DNA of 64,000 bases from Streptomyces sp. CB02400 (GCF_001905725.1 NZ_LIWB01000002.1:357607-421606), one strand, 5' to 3'; shown: positions 45,772 through 54,693, counted from the stretch's first letter. Notes: a model not told the origin generated them from the letters alone. Made by a program: numbers and translations.

Positions 45772-47213
45772 CGGTACTCCGACAGCCTGCGGCCGATGCC
45801 CAGCACCGCGCCGGCCGCGCCCAGCACGGCGAGGACGGCCGCGCCGGCCGGCAGGCCCGTCAGCGCGTCCCGGCCGTCGCCGGCCGCCTGTTCGAACTCG
45901 TTCTTCTCGTGCGCGAGCGCCGTGGCCAGGTTCCTGTCGACGCTGTCGAAGCACTCGCCGGTCGCGCCCTCCGCGCCGATCACCATGTCCAGCGCCTGCT
46001 GGTAGTTGCCGTTCTCGTCCTGCTCACGGGCCGCCGCGTGACGCTTCTTCCACTCCGTCATGTTGCCCACCGCCGAGTCGACCGGCTTCTCGCCGCTGTC
46101 GTCGTCCGCGAGGCGCTGCGCCCGTGCCAGGCCCTTGGCGAGGGTGTCCATGTCGCGTCCGAAGTCGTAGTCGTAGGCGTCGAACGTCTCGTCGCCGACC
46201 TTCGTCGTCTCGGCGCCCCGGCCCACCAGGGTCAGGTTCTCGTTGCCCCTCGCCTTCAGGGAGGCGATCCGGGCGTCGTGCAGCACGTTGAGCGAGCGGA
46301 CGCCGTGGTCGTAGGAGTCGTCGAGGCCCGAGCGGGCGAGGGTGTGGCCGGCCGTCAGCCAGAGGAGGACGACCGCGGCTGCCGCTGTCGCCGCCACCAG
46401 GCCGTGGTTGAGGACCCTGTTGGTGCGCAGGTAGTTGCGGCGCATGGCCCAGGCGAGGGCGGCCAGGGTGACGACACCGAGGGCCATGGCGGGCCAGGGG
46501 TAGGGGGTCGCGTCCGCGTAGTCGTCGCGGAGGCGCTGGTTCTCCTTGGTGTAGAGGTCCTCCGCCGCCGGGAGCATCTCCTTCTGCATCTTCTCGTTCG
46601 CGTACCGCAGATAGGCGCCGCCGACGGGGAAGCCCTGGCGGTTGTAGGTGCGGGCGCGTTCGACCAGGCCCTTGTACTCGGGGAGCAGACGGTTGAGCTT
46701 GGTGATCGTCTCCGCGGAGGGGGAGTCGGGGTCCGAGTTGGCCGCGGCGTTGACGAGCTTCGCGGCGGCCGTGCGGATGTCGTTCTCGTAGCGGTCCCTG
46801 GAGGCGGCGGTCTCCTGGCCGCCGGCCAGGAAGCCGCTGGACGCGGCGGTGTTGGCGTCGGCGAGGGAGCGGTAGATGTCGGCGGCGTCCGAACTGAGGG
46901 GCTGGCTGCTGGTGAGGACGTCGTCGGCGGCCGCGGCCCGGTCGGTCATCTGCCAGGCGGTCACCGCGCCGAAGGCGACGACGAGGGCGGCGAGGAGCGC
47001 GCCGATGATGCGGAGGCGGCCGGGTTCGGTGGTGGCGGCCCTGCGGAGGCGGTCGACGCCCTCGGCGAAGGCGGTGCGGCGGGCCTCCGGTGGTGGCGGG
47101 GTGGGGGTGGGGGTGGGGGTGGGTTGGGGCGGCACCGCAGGCAGCGTGGGCATGGGCATGGGCATGGGCGTGGCGGTGCCGGGTGGCGCCGTGCCGTTCG
47201 GCGTGTGTGTCAT
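45768..47213 (-). CDS. glnX: GlnX-like membrane receptor (PknG sensory pathway)
   Basis: The 481-residue protein has a Pro/Thr/Met-rich N-terminus with PMPMPMP and PTPTPTPT repeats. A membrane helix lies near 68-88, then an extracytoplasmic helical domain (about 90-225), two central helices (about 228-290), a second extracytoplasmic helical domain (about 295-450) and a last helix. This duplicated sensor layout matches GlnX, the proposed link between GlnH and PknG. ATG at 47213 has GGGGGAGG upstream. It is the first gene of the seven-gene operon, so the promoter should lie just beyond 47213. The C-run in its 5' end could slip. Confidence 0.83.
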   Translation of the reverse strand: MTHTPNGTAPPGTATPMPMPMPTLPAVPPQPTPTPTPTPPPPEARRTAFAEGVDRLRRAATTEPGRLRIIGALLAALVVAFGAVTAWQMTDRAAAADDVLTSSQPLSSDAADIYRSLADANTAASSGFLAGGQETAASRDRYENDIRTAAAKLVNAAANSDPDSPSAETITKLNRLLPEYKGLVERARTYNRQGFPVGGAYLRYANEKMQKEMLPAAEDLYTKENQRLRDDYADATPYPWPAMALGVVTLAALAWAMRRNYLRTNRVLNHGLVAATAAAAVVLLWLTAGHTLARSGLDDSYDHGVRSLNVLHDARIASLKARGNENLTLVGRGAETTKVGDETFDAYDYDFGRDMDTLAKGLARAQRLADDDSGEKPVDSAVGNMTEWKKRHAAAREQDENGNYQQALDMVIGAEGATGECFDSVDRNLATALAHEKNEFEQAAGDGRDALTGLPAGAAVLAVLGAAGAVLGIGRRLSEYR

Positions 47214-47604
47214 GTGACCTCCCCCGTGGTCATCCCTCGCGGCAAGTATCGCCGCCGCGACTGACATATGCACCGGCCTTGGCACGATCTTGATCCGATC
47301 GCAGCGCGACCGCCGAAAACCCCCGCCCCCACCCTGCCCACGAACACGCCCAGGAAATCAGTTCGGTTCCCACGCGGGTGCCTGCGGTGTGCCTCCGGCG
47401 GGTGGGTGGGATGCCTGCGGCGCAGCTTTCGGTTCGGTGGGGGCTTGGGTAGCGCCTACGGGCGGTGGGTGGGTCGGGGCCGGGTCGGGGGTGTCCGTCC
47501 TCGGACTGGCGCGGATCACGTTGTTCGGAGGGGTGCGGGGTGCGGACGCGCCAGCCACTGCGGGCGGCCACCCCCGCCCCGTCCCCTCCCCGCCGTAGGC
47601 GGCG

Positions 47605-47712
47605 TTCCCGCGGGCAGCCGCGCCGCCGCCCCGCGCTCCCGCGGACAGCCGCTGCCGTCGCCCCGCGCTCCGCGGGCAGTCGCTGCCGTCGCCCCGCGCT
47701 CCGCGGGCAGTC
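47605..47712. repeat. 31-bp tandem repeats (three copies)
   Basis: The unit beginning CGCTGCCGTCGCCCCGCG and ending GCGGGCAGT is exact at 47650-47680 and 47681-47711. A diverged copy lies at about 47619-47649, and related fragments sit upstream. Each unit contains the self-complementary CGCGCTCCGCG-type core, so the array can fold. Confidence 0.8.
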
Positions 47713-47755
47713 GTGCCGCTGGGGCGGCACGGGTGGGCGCGACGGCACCCCGTGA

Positions 47756-47910
47756 GCGCCGGGCTGCGCAGACACCCCCCGGTCCACACCAACGCGAGCC
47801 ACCCGTAAGGCGCCGGGCCGCGCAACCCGCCCCGGCCCACACCAACGCGGGGCACCCCGTAAAGCGCGCCGGGCCGCGCACCCCCCGGCCCACCCCGACG
47901 CGCGGAGCTG
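47756..47910. repeat. 54-56-bp degenerate tandem repeats (three copies)
   Basis: Copies start at 47756, 47810 and 47866. Each begins GCGCCGGGC and contains CGGTCCACACC- or CGGCCCACACC-like and ACGCG segments; the first two also end in CCCGTAA. The array stops right at the csnK stop codon. The copies are diverged, which suggests an old expansion. Confidence 0.75.
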
Positions 47911-48882
47911 TCAAGCCTCGTAACGCCCGCGCAGCCGCTCGTGTGCCTCCCCGGGCACGTCCAGGTGATCCAACCCCAGCAGGGCCGCCCCCAGTACAGG
48001 GCTCGCGGTGACCACCCGAGGTATCGCCTTGGGTGCCCGGGCGGCCAGCAGGCCGTGTATACGGTCGTCGAGTCGAGGATGCCGCGCCGCCAGCACCCCA
48101 CCCCCCAACAGCACAGGCGTCTCCTCGTCCAACAACCCCAGCCGCGTCAGCGCGACGACAGCCATCGTCACGATCTCCTCGGCCTGCCGGTCGACGATCG
48201 CCCGCGCGACCCCGTCCCCCTCCGCCGCGACACCGAAAAGCACCGGAGTCAACTCGTGCCGCCGCGCCGCAGGCACATGCTCAAGGTGCAGCGCCTCGAT
48301 CAGCGCGGGCATGTCGGGAAGCCCGAAGTGGGAAGGCAGGGCACGGGCCAGAGCGGTGGGCGCTCCTCGCCCGTCCCAAGCGCGCGCCGCGTACCAGAGC
48401 GCCTCCTCCGCGAGCGCCCATCCCCCGCCCCAGTCCCCGGAGATCCGTCCCACCGCCGGAAAGCGGGCCGTACGGCCGTCGGGAAGCATCCCCACGCAGT
48501 TGATGCCCGCCCCGCAGACGACAGCCACCCCCCGGGGCTCGGCCACCCCCGCCCGCAGGATCGCGAACGTGTCGTTGCGCACCTCGACACTCGCGCCCCA
48601 GCCACGCTCCGCCAGCGCCGCCGCCAACCGCTGTTCCTCGACGGGCAGGTCGGCGTTGGCCAGGCAGGCCGAGACATGGGAGACGGCAGGGGTGCCGGCG
48701 GCGCCGAGCGCCCGGTCGACGGCCTCGGCGAGAGCGGACATCGCCGCCTCCAGGCCCACGGCCGGCGGCCGGAACCCCTCTCCCCGCGCCGTCGCCAGCA
48801 CCGTCCCGTCGTGGGCGACCACCGCCACGTCCGTCTTGCTGTTGCCGGCGTCGATGGCGAGGACGCCCGCGGTCAGGCCCAC
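47911..48882 (-). CDS. csnK: BadF/NagK-type sugar kinase CsnK
   Basis: The 323-residue protein has an ASKHA-fold kinase layout: phosphate-1 loop LAIDAGNSKTD at the N-terminus, GAGINCVG near residue 115 and VLLGGGVLAA near 275. It resembles N-acetylglucosamine kinases of the BadF/BadG/BcrA/BcrD family. In the csn operon it is expected to phosphorylate glucosamine or a chitosan-derived sugar after uptake. I chose GTG at 48882, which overlaps the GH4 gene by 10 nt and starts just before the phosphate loop. It is the last gene of the csn operon. Confidence 0.87.
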   Translation of the reverse strand: MGLTAGVLAIDAGNSKTDVAVVAHDGTVLATARGEGFRPPAVGLEAAMSALAEAVDRALGAAGTPAVSHVSACLANADLPVEEQRLAAALAERGWGASVEVRNDTFAILRAGVAEPRGVAVVCGAGINCVGMLPDGRTARFPAVGRISGDWGGGWALAEEALWYAARAWDGRGAPTALARALPSHFGLPDMPALIEALHLEHVPAARRHELTPVLFGVAAEGDGVARAIVDRQAEEIVTMAVVALTRLGLLDEETPVLLGGGVLAARHPRLDDRIHGLLAARAPKAIPRVVTASPVLGAALLGLDHLDVPGEAHERLRGRYEA

Positions 48883-50144
48883 GTGAGGTGCTCCCGGTTG
48901 TGTGCGACGAGCTCGTCGGTGAGCCGGTCGGCGTACTCGTACTGGCCGATCAGGGGATGGGCCAGGAGCGCACGGAAGACCCGGTTCCGGGTGCCGTGCA
49001 GGGCTGCCTCCAGGGCCAGGTCCTCGTACGCGGTGACGCCGGCCATGAGCCCCGTGAACAGGGGGTCCACGGAGGGGACGGGGAGCGGGACGGCGCCCTC
49101 CGGGCCCACTGCCGCCGGTACTTCGATCACCGCGTCGTCGGGGAGGAAGGGCAGCGTGCCGTTGTTGAGGGTGTTGACCACCTGGTGGGGGGAGCCCGCG
49201 CCGCGGAGGAGCGCCGCCGCCAGGTCCACGGCCGCCTCCGAGTAGTAGGCGCCGCCCCGTTGGGACAGCAGCGCCGGTTTCTCGGCGAGCGTCGGGTCGG
49301 CGTAGAGGGCGAGGAGGCGGCGTTCCATGTCGGCCACCTCGGCCGCCCGGGAGGGCTTGGTGCGCTGCTCCCGTACGACCTCGTCGTGCGCGTAGAAGTA
49401 GCGCAGGTAGTAGGAGGGGATCACGCCCAGGCGGTCCAGCAGGGGGCGGGGGAGGCGGAGGTCGGCGGCGATCGTGTCGCCGTGGGTGGAGAGGAGGCCG
49501 GGGAGGACGTCCTCGCCCGCCGGGCCGCCCAGACGTACCGCCGTCTCCCAGGTGAGGTGGTTCAGGCCCACGTGGTCCAGGTGGATGCCGGCGGGGTCGG
49601 TGCCGAGGAGCGCCGCGAACTTGCGCTGGAGCCCGATGGCCACGTTGCACAGGCCCAGTGCCTTGTGGCCGGCTTGGAGCAGCGCCCGGGTGACGATGCC
49701 CACGGGGTTGGTGAAGTCGATGATCCAGGCGTCCGGGTTGGCCCGCCGTACGTGGTCGGCGATGTCCAGGACCACCGGGACCGTGCGCAGCGCCTTGGCC
49801 AGGCCGCCGGCGCCGGTCGTCTCCTGGCCCACGCAGCCGCACTCCAGGGGCCAGGTCTCGTCCTGCTGCCTGGCCGCCTGGCCGCCCACCCGGAGCTGGA
49901 GGAGGACCGCGTCGGCGCCGTCCACCGCCGCGTCCAGGTCGGCGGTGGTGGTGATGGTGCCGGGGTGGCCCTGACGGGCGAAGATGCGGCGGGACAGGGC
50001 GCCGATCAGCTCCAGGCGGTCCTTGGCCGGGTCGGTGAGGACCAGTTCGGTGATCGGGAGTGTGTCCCTCAGGCGGGCGAAACCGTCGACGAGTTCGGGG
50101 GTGTAGGTCGAGCCTCCGCCGACCACGGTGAGTTTCATAGTCAT
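48873..50144 (-). CDS. csnH: GH4-family NAD/Mn-dependent glycosidase CsnH
   Basis: The 423-residue protein has the GH4 Rossmann motif VVGGGSTYTPEL at its start, DFTNPVG near 143, GLCNVAIGL (the metal-binding Cys) near 170 and GLNHLTW (the metal-binding His) near 200. GH4 enzymes cleave (phospho)glycosides by an oxidation-elimination mechanism with NAD and Mn2+. In this operon it should process imported chitosan oligosaccharides. The ATG at 50144 forms an ATGA overlap with the csnG stop; the second ATG at 50138 has the same product minus two residues. It ends within csnK. Confidence 0.92.
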   Translation of the reverse strand: MTMKLTVVGGGSTYTPELVDGFARLRDTLPITELVLTDPAKDRLELIGALSRRIFARQGHPGTITTTADLDAAVDGADAVLLQLRVGGQAARQQDETWPLECGCVGQETTGAGGLAKALRTVPVVLDIADHVRRANPDAWIIDFTNPVGIVTRALLQAGHKALGLCNVAIGLQRKFAALLGTDPAGIHLDHVGLNHLTWETAVRLGGPAGEDVLPGLLSTHGDTIAADLRLPRPLLDRLGVIPSYYLRYFYAHDEVVREQRTKPSRAAEVADMERRLLALYADPTLAEKPALLSQRGGAYYSEAAVDLAAALLRGAGSPHQVVNTLNNGTLPFLPDDAVIEVPAAVGPEGAVPLPVPSVDPLFTGLMAGVTAYEDLALEAALHGTRNRVFRALLAHPLIGQYEYADRLTDELVAHNREHLTWA

Positions 50145-51031
50145 CCCTTGACTCCGGTGAGGGTGACGCCCTCTACGAACGCCTTCTGGGCGAAGAAGAA
50201 CACGAGGATCACGGGGGCCATGACCAGCACGGTCGCCGCCATGGTGAGGTTCCAGTCGGTGTGGTGGGCGCCCTTGAAGGATTCCAGGCCGTAGGAGAGG
50301 GTCCAGGCGGCCGGGTTCTCCGAGGCGTAGATCTGCGGGCCGAAGTAGTCGTTCCAGGCGTAGAAGAACTGGAAGAGGGCCACGGCCGCTATGCCGGGCT
50401 TGGCCATCGGGAGCACGACCCTGAGGAGCGTGCGGAGTTCGCCGCAGCCGTCCACGCGGGCCGCGTCCAGGTACTCGTCGGGGATGGTGAGGAGGAACTG
50501 GCGCAGGAGGAAGATCGAGAAGGCGTCGCCGAACGCCATCGGGATGATCAGGGGCCAGAGGGTGCCGGAGAGGTCCAGCTGCTTCGCCCAGAACAGGTAC
50601 ATCGGGATGATGACCACCTGGGGCGGCAGCATCATCATCGAGATCACCAGCATGACCGACAGATTGCGGCCCCGGAAGCGGAACTTGGCGAGCGCGTACG
50701 CCACGGGGAGCGAGGACACGACCGTGAGCACGGTGCCGAGACCGGCGTAGAGCAGGGTGTTGCGCCACCAGGTGAGGAAGCCGGGGGTGTCCCACACCCT
50801 GCGGTAGTTGTCCCACTCCCAGGTGTCCGGCACCAGGTCGCGGGTGAGGGCCTGCTGGTCGCTCATCAGCGAGGTGAGGACGACGAAGACGAACGGCAGG
50901 GTGAAGAAGAGCGCGGCGGCCACGCCGAGTGCGTGGACGGCGATCCATTCCAGCAGGGCCCGGCGGCGTGCGGTGCGTTGTCCGGGCGGCGGCGCGGTCG
51001 GTCGTACGGGCTTGTCCAGCAGTTGGGTCAT
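50141..51031 (-). CDS. csnG: CUT1 sugar ABC transporter permease CsnG (MalG type)
   Basis: The 296-residue protein has six membrane helices and the EAA-type loop YLDAARVDGCGELRTLLRVVLPMAKPGI, which contacts the ATPase. The order and sequence are those of MalG-type permeases of carbohydrate uptake transporters. It starts with ATG at 51031 overlapping csnF (ATGA) and ends overlapping csnH. No ATPase gene is present in the operon. In Streptomyces such transporters share the multi-sugar ATPase MsiK, encoded elsewhere. Confidence 0.93.
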   Translation of the reverse strand: MTQLLDKPVRPTAPPPGQRTARRRALLEWIAVHALGVAAALFFTLPFVFVVLTSLMSDQQALTRDLVPDTWEWDNYRRVWDTPGFLTWWRNTLLYAGLGTVLTVVSSLPVAYALAKFRFRGRNLSVMLVISMMMLPPQVVIIPMYLFWAKQLDLSGTLWPLIIPMAFGDAFSIFLLRQFLLTIPDEYLDAARVDGCGELRTLLRVVLPMAKPGIAAVALFQFFYAWNDYFGPQIYASENPAAWTLSYGLESFKGAHHTDWNLTMAATVLVMAPVILVFFFAQKAFVEGVTLTGVKG

Positions 51032-51972
51032 CGGTCACCTGCCTGGATCAGTCCGCCCCGGCGGCGCATCAGCAGCGCCGTGAACGCCATCGCCAGGGCG
51101 AAGAGGACCAGGGCCACCACGCAGGCCGATCCGTAGTCGAAGCGCTGGAAGCCGAGGTTGTAGACGAGTTGAGGGAGCGTGAGGGTCGACTTGTCGGGGT
51201 AGCCCGGTTCGAACTGCTGGCCGGAGCCGCCGATGACGCCCGAGGCGACCTTTCCCGCGACCAGTGGCTGTGTGTAGTACTGCATCGTCTGGATCACGCC
51301 CGTGACCACGGCGAACAGCACGATGGGGGAGATGTTGGGGAGGGTGACGAAGCGGAAGCGCTGCCAGGGGGACGCCCCGTCCAGTGACGCCGCCTCGTAC
51401 TGCTCCTTGGGGACGTCCAGCAGGGCGGCCATGAAGATGACCATCAGGTCGCCCACGCCCCAGAGCGCGAGCGCGGTCAGTGCCGGTTTGGACCAGGCGG
51501 CGTCCGTGAACCAGCCCGGCGCCGGCACACCCCACCCCTCCAGTACGGCGTTGACCGGGCCGGTGCCGGGGTTGAGGAGGAAGACGAAGGCGAGCGTCGC
51601 GGCGACCGGTGGGGCCAGGTAGGGGAGGTAGAAGAGGGTGCGGAAGACTCCCGTGGCCGTTTTGATCCTGGTGATGAGCAGGCCGATGCCGAGGCCGAAC
51701 ACCACCCGGCAGGTCACCATGACCAGGACCAGCCAGAGGGTGTTGCGCAGGGCCGGCCAGAACAGCGGGTAGTCCTGGAAGACGTACGCCCAGTTGTCCG
51801 GGCCGCGGAACTCCGGGACGCCGAAACCGTCGTACTTCATCAGGGAGAAGTACACCGTGGAGACCAGCGGGTAGGCGAAGAAGACGCCGAAGCCGATGAG
51901 CCACGGGGAGAGGAAGGCGAGCGTCCGGAGCGCCGAGGTGCGGTGCTTCGTACGGAGAGTGGTCGTGGACAT
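51028..51972 (-). CDS. csnF: CUT1 sugar ABC transporter permease CsnF (MalF type)
   Basis: The 314-residue protein has six membrane helices beginning LAFLSPWLIGFGVFFAYPL and an EAA loop YEAASLDGASPWQRFRFVTLPNISP. It is the MalF-type partner of CsnG. Its ATG at 51972 lies 6 nt after csnE, with a 4-nt overlap to csnG. Predicted substrate from operon context is chitosan (glucosamine) oligosaccharides. Confidence 0.93.
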   Translation of the reverse strand: MSTTTLRTKHRTSALRTLAFLSPWLIGFGVFFAYPLVSTVYFSLMKYDGFGVPEFRGPDNWAYVFQDYPLFWPALRNTLWLVLVMVTCRVVFGLGIGLLITRIKTATGVFRTLFYLPYLAPPVAATLAFVFLLNPGTGPVNAVLEGWGVPAPGWFTDAAWSKPALTALALWGVGDLMVIFMAALLDVPKEQYEAASLDGASPWQRFRFVTLPNISPIVLFAVVTGVIQTMQYYTQPLVAGKVASGVIGGSGQQFEPGYPDKSTLTLPQLVYNLGFQRFDYGSACVVALVLFALAMAFTALLMRRRGGLIQAGDR

Positions 51973-51978
51973 GGACCG

Positions 51979-53316
51979 CTACTTCGCCTGCTCGATGTCG
52001 CGGTCGATCTGCTCGGCGGTCTTCGCCAGGCCCGCCTCGAGGTCCTTCACCTTGCCGGACTCGTACCGGAAGCCGAAGTCCTGGAGCGTCGTCTGGTACG
52101 TGGAGCCGTTGACGGAGGCCGGCGGGGTGTTCGACTCGGGGTGCTGGGCGATGTCCAGGAAGGTCTTGAAGGCCGGGTCCGTCTTCAGGTCGGGGGACTT
52201 CAGGGCCTCGAAGGTGGAGGGCACGTTGCGGATGGCGTTGGCGAAGGAGACGACGGCCTCGGTGTCGGTCGTCATGTACTTCACCAGCTCCCACGCGGCG
52301 TTCTGCTTCCTGCTCTGCGGGGCGATGCCCATGATCGTGCCGGAGAGGAAGCCCTTGCCGTACTCGTCGGCCTCGTCGTCGGCGACGGGCAGGGGCGCGG
52401 TGCCGATCTCGAAGTCGACGCCGGCGTCCTTCGCCATGCCGAGGCGCCATTCGCCGTCGAGCTGCATGGCCACCTGGCCGGTGTGGAAGGGGTGCTCGGC
52501 GCCCCACTCGTCGCCGAAGGTGTTGCGGTACTTCTCCAGCCTGTCGAAGCCGCCGAGGTCGTCGACGAGCTTCTTCTGGTACGTGAACATCTCCGCGAAG
52601 GCCGGGTCCTTGGCGATGTTCGACTTGCCGTCGGCGTCGAAGTAGGCGTGGTCCCACTGGGACATGTAGTGGTCGACGACCGTCTCGTAGCCGTGGTAGT
52701 TCGGCATGAAGCCGAGTCGGTCGTAGGTGTCGCCCTTGGGCTTGGTGAGTTTCCTGGCCACCTCGGCGAACTCGGACCAGGTCTTGGGAGGTTCGGTGAT
52801 GCCTGCCGCCTCGAAGGCGTCCTTGTCGTAGTAGAGGCCGTAGGCGTCGCCGAGGAGGGGGAGGGCGCAGCGGACGCCCTCGAACTGGGTGTAGTCCAGC
52901 ATCGGCTTCGGGATCGTCGCCTCGAGGTCGAGCTTCGACTTCTCGATGAAGGGCTTCAGGTCGAGGAAGGCGCCCGAGGAGCAGAACTTGCCGACGTTGG
53001 ACGTGGTGAACGAGGAGACCACGTCGGGGCCGTTCGAACCACCCGCGCGCAGGGCCTGGTTGAGCTTGTCGTCGTTGATGTTGCCGACGACCTTCACCTC
53101 GATGTTGGGGTGGGCCTTCTCGAAGCGGTCCACGTTCGCCTGGACCGCCTTCACCTCGGCGGGGGCGCTCCAGCCGTGCCAGAAGGTGATGGTCGTCTCG
53201 GCGTTCGGATCGTCCGTGGCGCCGGTCTCGGACTGGCCGGTGCAGGCCGTGGTGAGGACGGCGAGGGAGGCGGCGGTGGCCAGCGTGAGTGTCGCTTTTC
53301 TGGATATTCCGGGCAT
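51979..53316 (-). CDS. csnE: Sugar-binding lipoprotein CsnE of the chitosan-oligosaccharide transporter
   Basis: The 445-residue protein has a lipoprotein signal peptide with lipobox LTTAC (Cys25), and an extracellular solute-binding family 1 domain. Features include TITFWHGWSAPAEVKAVQ, YDKDAFEAAGI and GEWRLGMAKDAG, typical of CUT1 binding proteins. It captures oligosaccharides outside the membrane for CsnF/CsnG. The ATG follows GGGAGCAC. A 62-nt gap to csnR contains no palindrome like the operator before csnR, which suggests that the six genes share the csnR promoter. Confidence 0.92.
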   Translation of the reverse strand: MPGISRKATLTLATAASLAVLTTACTGQSETGATDDPNAETTITFWHGWSAPAEVKAVQANVDRFEKAHPNIEVKVVGNINDDKLNQALRAGGSNGPDVVSSFTTSNVGKFCSSGAFLDLKPFIEKSKLDLEATIPKPMLDYTQFEGVRCALPLLGDAYGLYYDKDAFEAAGITEPPKTWSEFAEVARKLTKPKGDTYDRLGFMPNYHGYETVVDHYMSQWDHAYFDADGKSNIAKDPAFAEMFTYQKKLVDDLGGFDRLEKYRNTFGDEWGAEHPFHTGQVAMQLDGEWRLGMAKDAGVDFEIGTAPLPVADDEADEYGKGFLSGTIMGIAPQSRKQNAAWELVKYMTTDTEAVVSFANAIRNVPSTFEALKSPDLKTDPAFKTFLDIAQHPESNTPPASVNGSTYQTTLQDFGFRYESGKVKDLEAGLAKTAEQIDRDIEQAK

Positions 53317-53378
53317 GACTGTGCTCCCTGGGGCAGGGGTGGGAGGGGGAAAGGGAAAGGAGGAGGGGAAGGGGTGGG

Positions 53379-54605
53379 CTAGCGGGAGGTGTCGAAGACC
53401 TCGTCGCGGGTGGTCGCCAGCGCGCTTTCCAGTGCGCCGCGCAGGACCGGGTGTTCATGGACGTCGCCCACGACCAGGCGGGGGCGGGAGGCGGCCAGTT
53501 CCTCCAGTTCGGCCTGGATCAGGGTGCGCAGCACCTCGCCGCCGGAGGTGAGGCCGGTGCCGCTCAGGACGACGAGTTCGGGGTCGAGGACGGAGACCAG
53601 GGAGGCGAGGCCGGTGGCCAGGCGGGTGGCGTAGGTGCGGAGGAGGCGGTGGAGCCTGTCGTCGTCGGGGGCCGCCGCCGCGCGTGTGAGGAGGGTGGCG
53701 GCCGCCTCGGGGTACGGGTCCTGCGGGATGTCCTCGATGCCCAGCTCGCGGGCGAGTCGCGGGACGGCCTGGGAGCCGGCCAGCTCCTGGAAGCCGCCGC
53801 TGTTGGCCTTGGTGACCTGACGGACCAGGGGCGTGCCCGGCACGGGGAGGAAGCCGACCTCGCCGGCGCCTCCGGTCCAGCCCCGGTGCAGCCGGCCGCC
53901 GAGCACCAGGGCGGCGCCCAGTCCCTCCTGGTTCCACAGGAGGACGAAGTCGGAGTGGCTGCGGGCCGCGCCGAGACGTTGCTCGGCGAGGGCGACCAGG
54001 TTGACGTCGTTCTCGTACTCGAACGGCATCGGCAGCGCGGCGGCCAGTTCGTCGAGCAGCGTGGGGGAGTGCCAGCCGGGCAGGTGGGAGGCGTACCGCA
54101 GACGGCCGGTGTTCGGGTCGAAGGCGCCCGGCGTCCCGATGACCAGGCGGTGGATGTCGGCGCGGGACAGTCCCGCCGCCTTCACCGCGCCGTCCAGGGC
54201 GTCGGTGACCTGCTGGACGACGGGGACGCCGGAGCGGCGGCCGGGGGCGGGCAGTTCGTGCCGGCCGACCGTGCGGCCGGTGACGTCGGCGACGGCGGCG
54301 CGTATCCGCCGGGGGTTGACGTCCAGCCCGGCGGCGTACGCGGCGGCCGGGTTGACCTCGTAGAGCTGGGCGCCCGGGCCCGGGCGGCCCTCGGTGGTGC
54401 CGGTGGCGAGGACCAGTCCGCCCGCTTCCAGGCGGGCCAGGAGCTGGGAGGCGGTCGGCTTGGACAGGCCGGTGAGCTTGCCGATCCGGGTGCGGGACAG
54501 CGGCCCGTGCTCCAGCAGGAGGTCCAGGGCGGTGCGGTCGTTCATGGCGCGCAGCACACGCGGGGTGCCCGGCGTACCGGCGGTTCCTGCCATGGGATGC
54601 GACAC
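53379..54605 (-). CDS. csnR: ROK-family transcriptional repressor CsnR
   Basis: The 408-residue protein has an N-terminal winged helix-turn-helix (about 25-80; RTRIGKLTGLSKPTASQLLARLEAGG) and a ROK domain (about 90-400) with an ASKHA sugar-binding fold (GTPGAFDPN, EYENDVNLVALAEQ). The zinc-binding Cys cluster typical of NagC/Mlc is not evident. In S. coelicolor/lividans CsnR represses the csn operon and chitosanase, and glucosamine oligomers relieve it. I chose GTG at 54605 (MSHPMAG), which has GAGGAAGGG upstream. A perfect palindrome lies 73 nt before the start and suggests autoregulation. Confidence 0.88.
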   Translation of the reverse strand: MSHPMAGTAGTPGTPRVLRAMNDRTALDLLLEHGPLSRTRIGKLTGLSKPTASQLLARLEAGGLVLATGTTEGRPGPGAQLYEVNPAAAYAAGLDVNPRRIRAAVADVTGRTVGRHELPAPGRRSGVPVVQQVTDALDGAVKAAGLSRADIHRLVIGTPGAFDPNTGRLRYASHLPGWHSPTLLDELAAALPMPFEYENDVNLVALAEQRLGAARSHSDFVLLWNQEGLGAALVLGGRLHRGWTGGAGEVGFLPVPGTPLVRQVTKANSGGFQELAGSQAVPRLARELGIEDIPQDPYPEAAATLLTRAAAAPDDDRLHRLLRTYATRLATGLASLVSVLDPELVVLSGTGLTSGGEVLRTLIQAELEELAASRPRLVVGDVHEHPVLRGALESALATTRDEVFDTSR

Positions 54606-54678
54606 CTGCCCTTCCTCGACCGCCCAGCTTCTCAGCGGCCGGTGCGGGACGTCCATCCCGGGCGGTCGCGATCACTGT

Positions 54679-54693
54679 TAGGAAAGTTTCCTA
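54679..54693. promoter_or_regulatory. Perfect 15-bp palindrome, probable CsnR operator
   Basis: TAGGAAAGTTTCCTA is a perfect palindrome around a central G, 74 nt before the csnR start. It resembles the CsnR box (GGAAAN-TTTCC type) as I recall it and also the general ROK operator pattern. Its position suggests that CsnR represses its own operon. Confidence 0.8.

Larger units (their letters stand above)
47214..47910. other. Repeat-rich 697-nt intergenic region
   Basis: This gap lies between the glnX start and the csnK stop, both on the minus strand. The part next to glnX (47214-47330) should hold the operon promoter and has a relatively AT-rich patch around 47255-47295. The rest is GC-rich with two families of degenerate tandem repeats (see separate entries). 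I find no reading frame with a believable start or codon bias. Confidence 0.7.
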
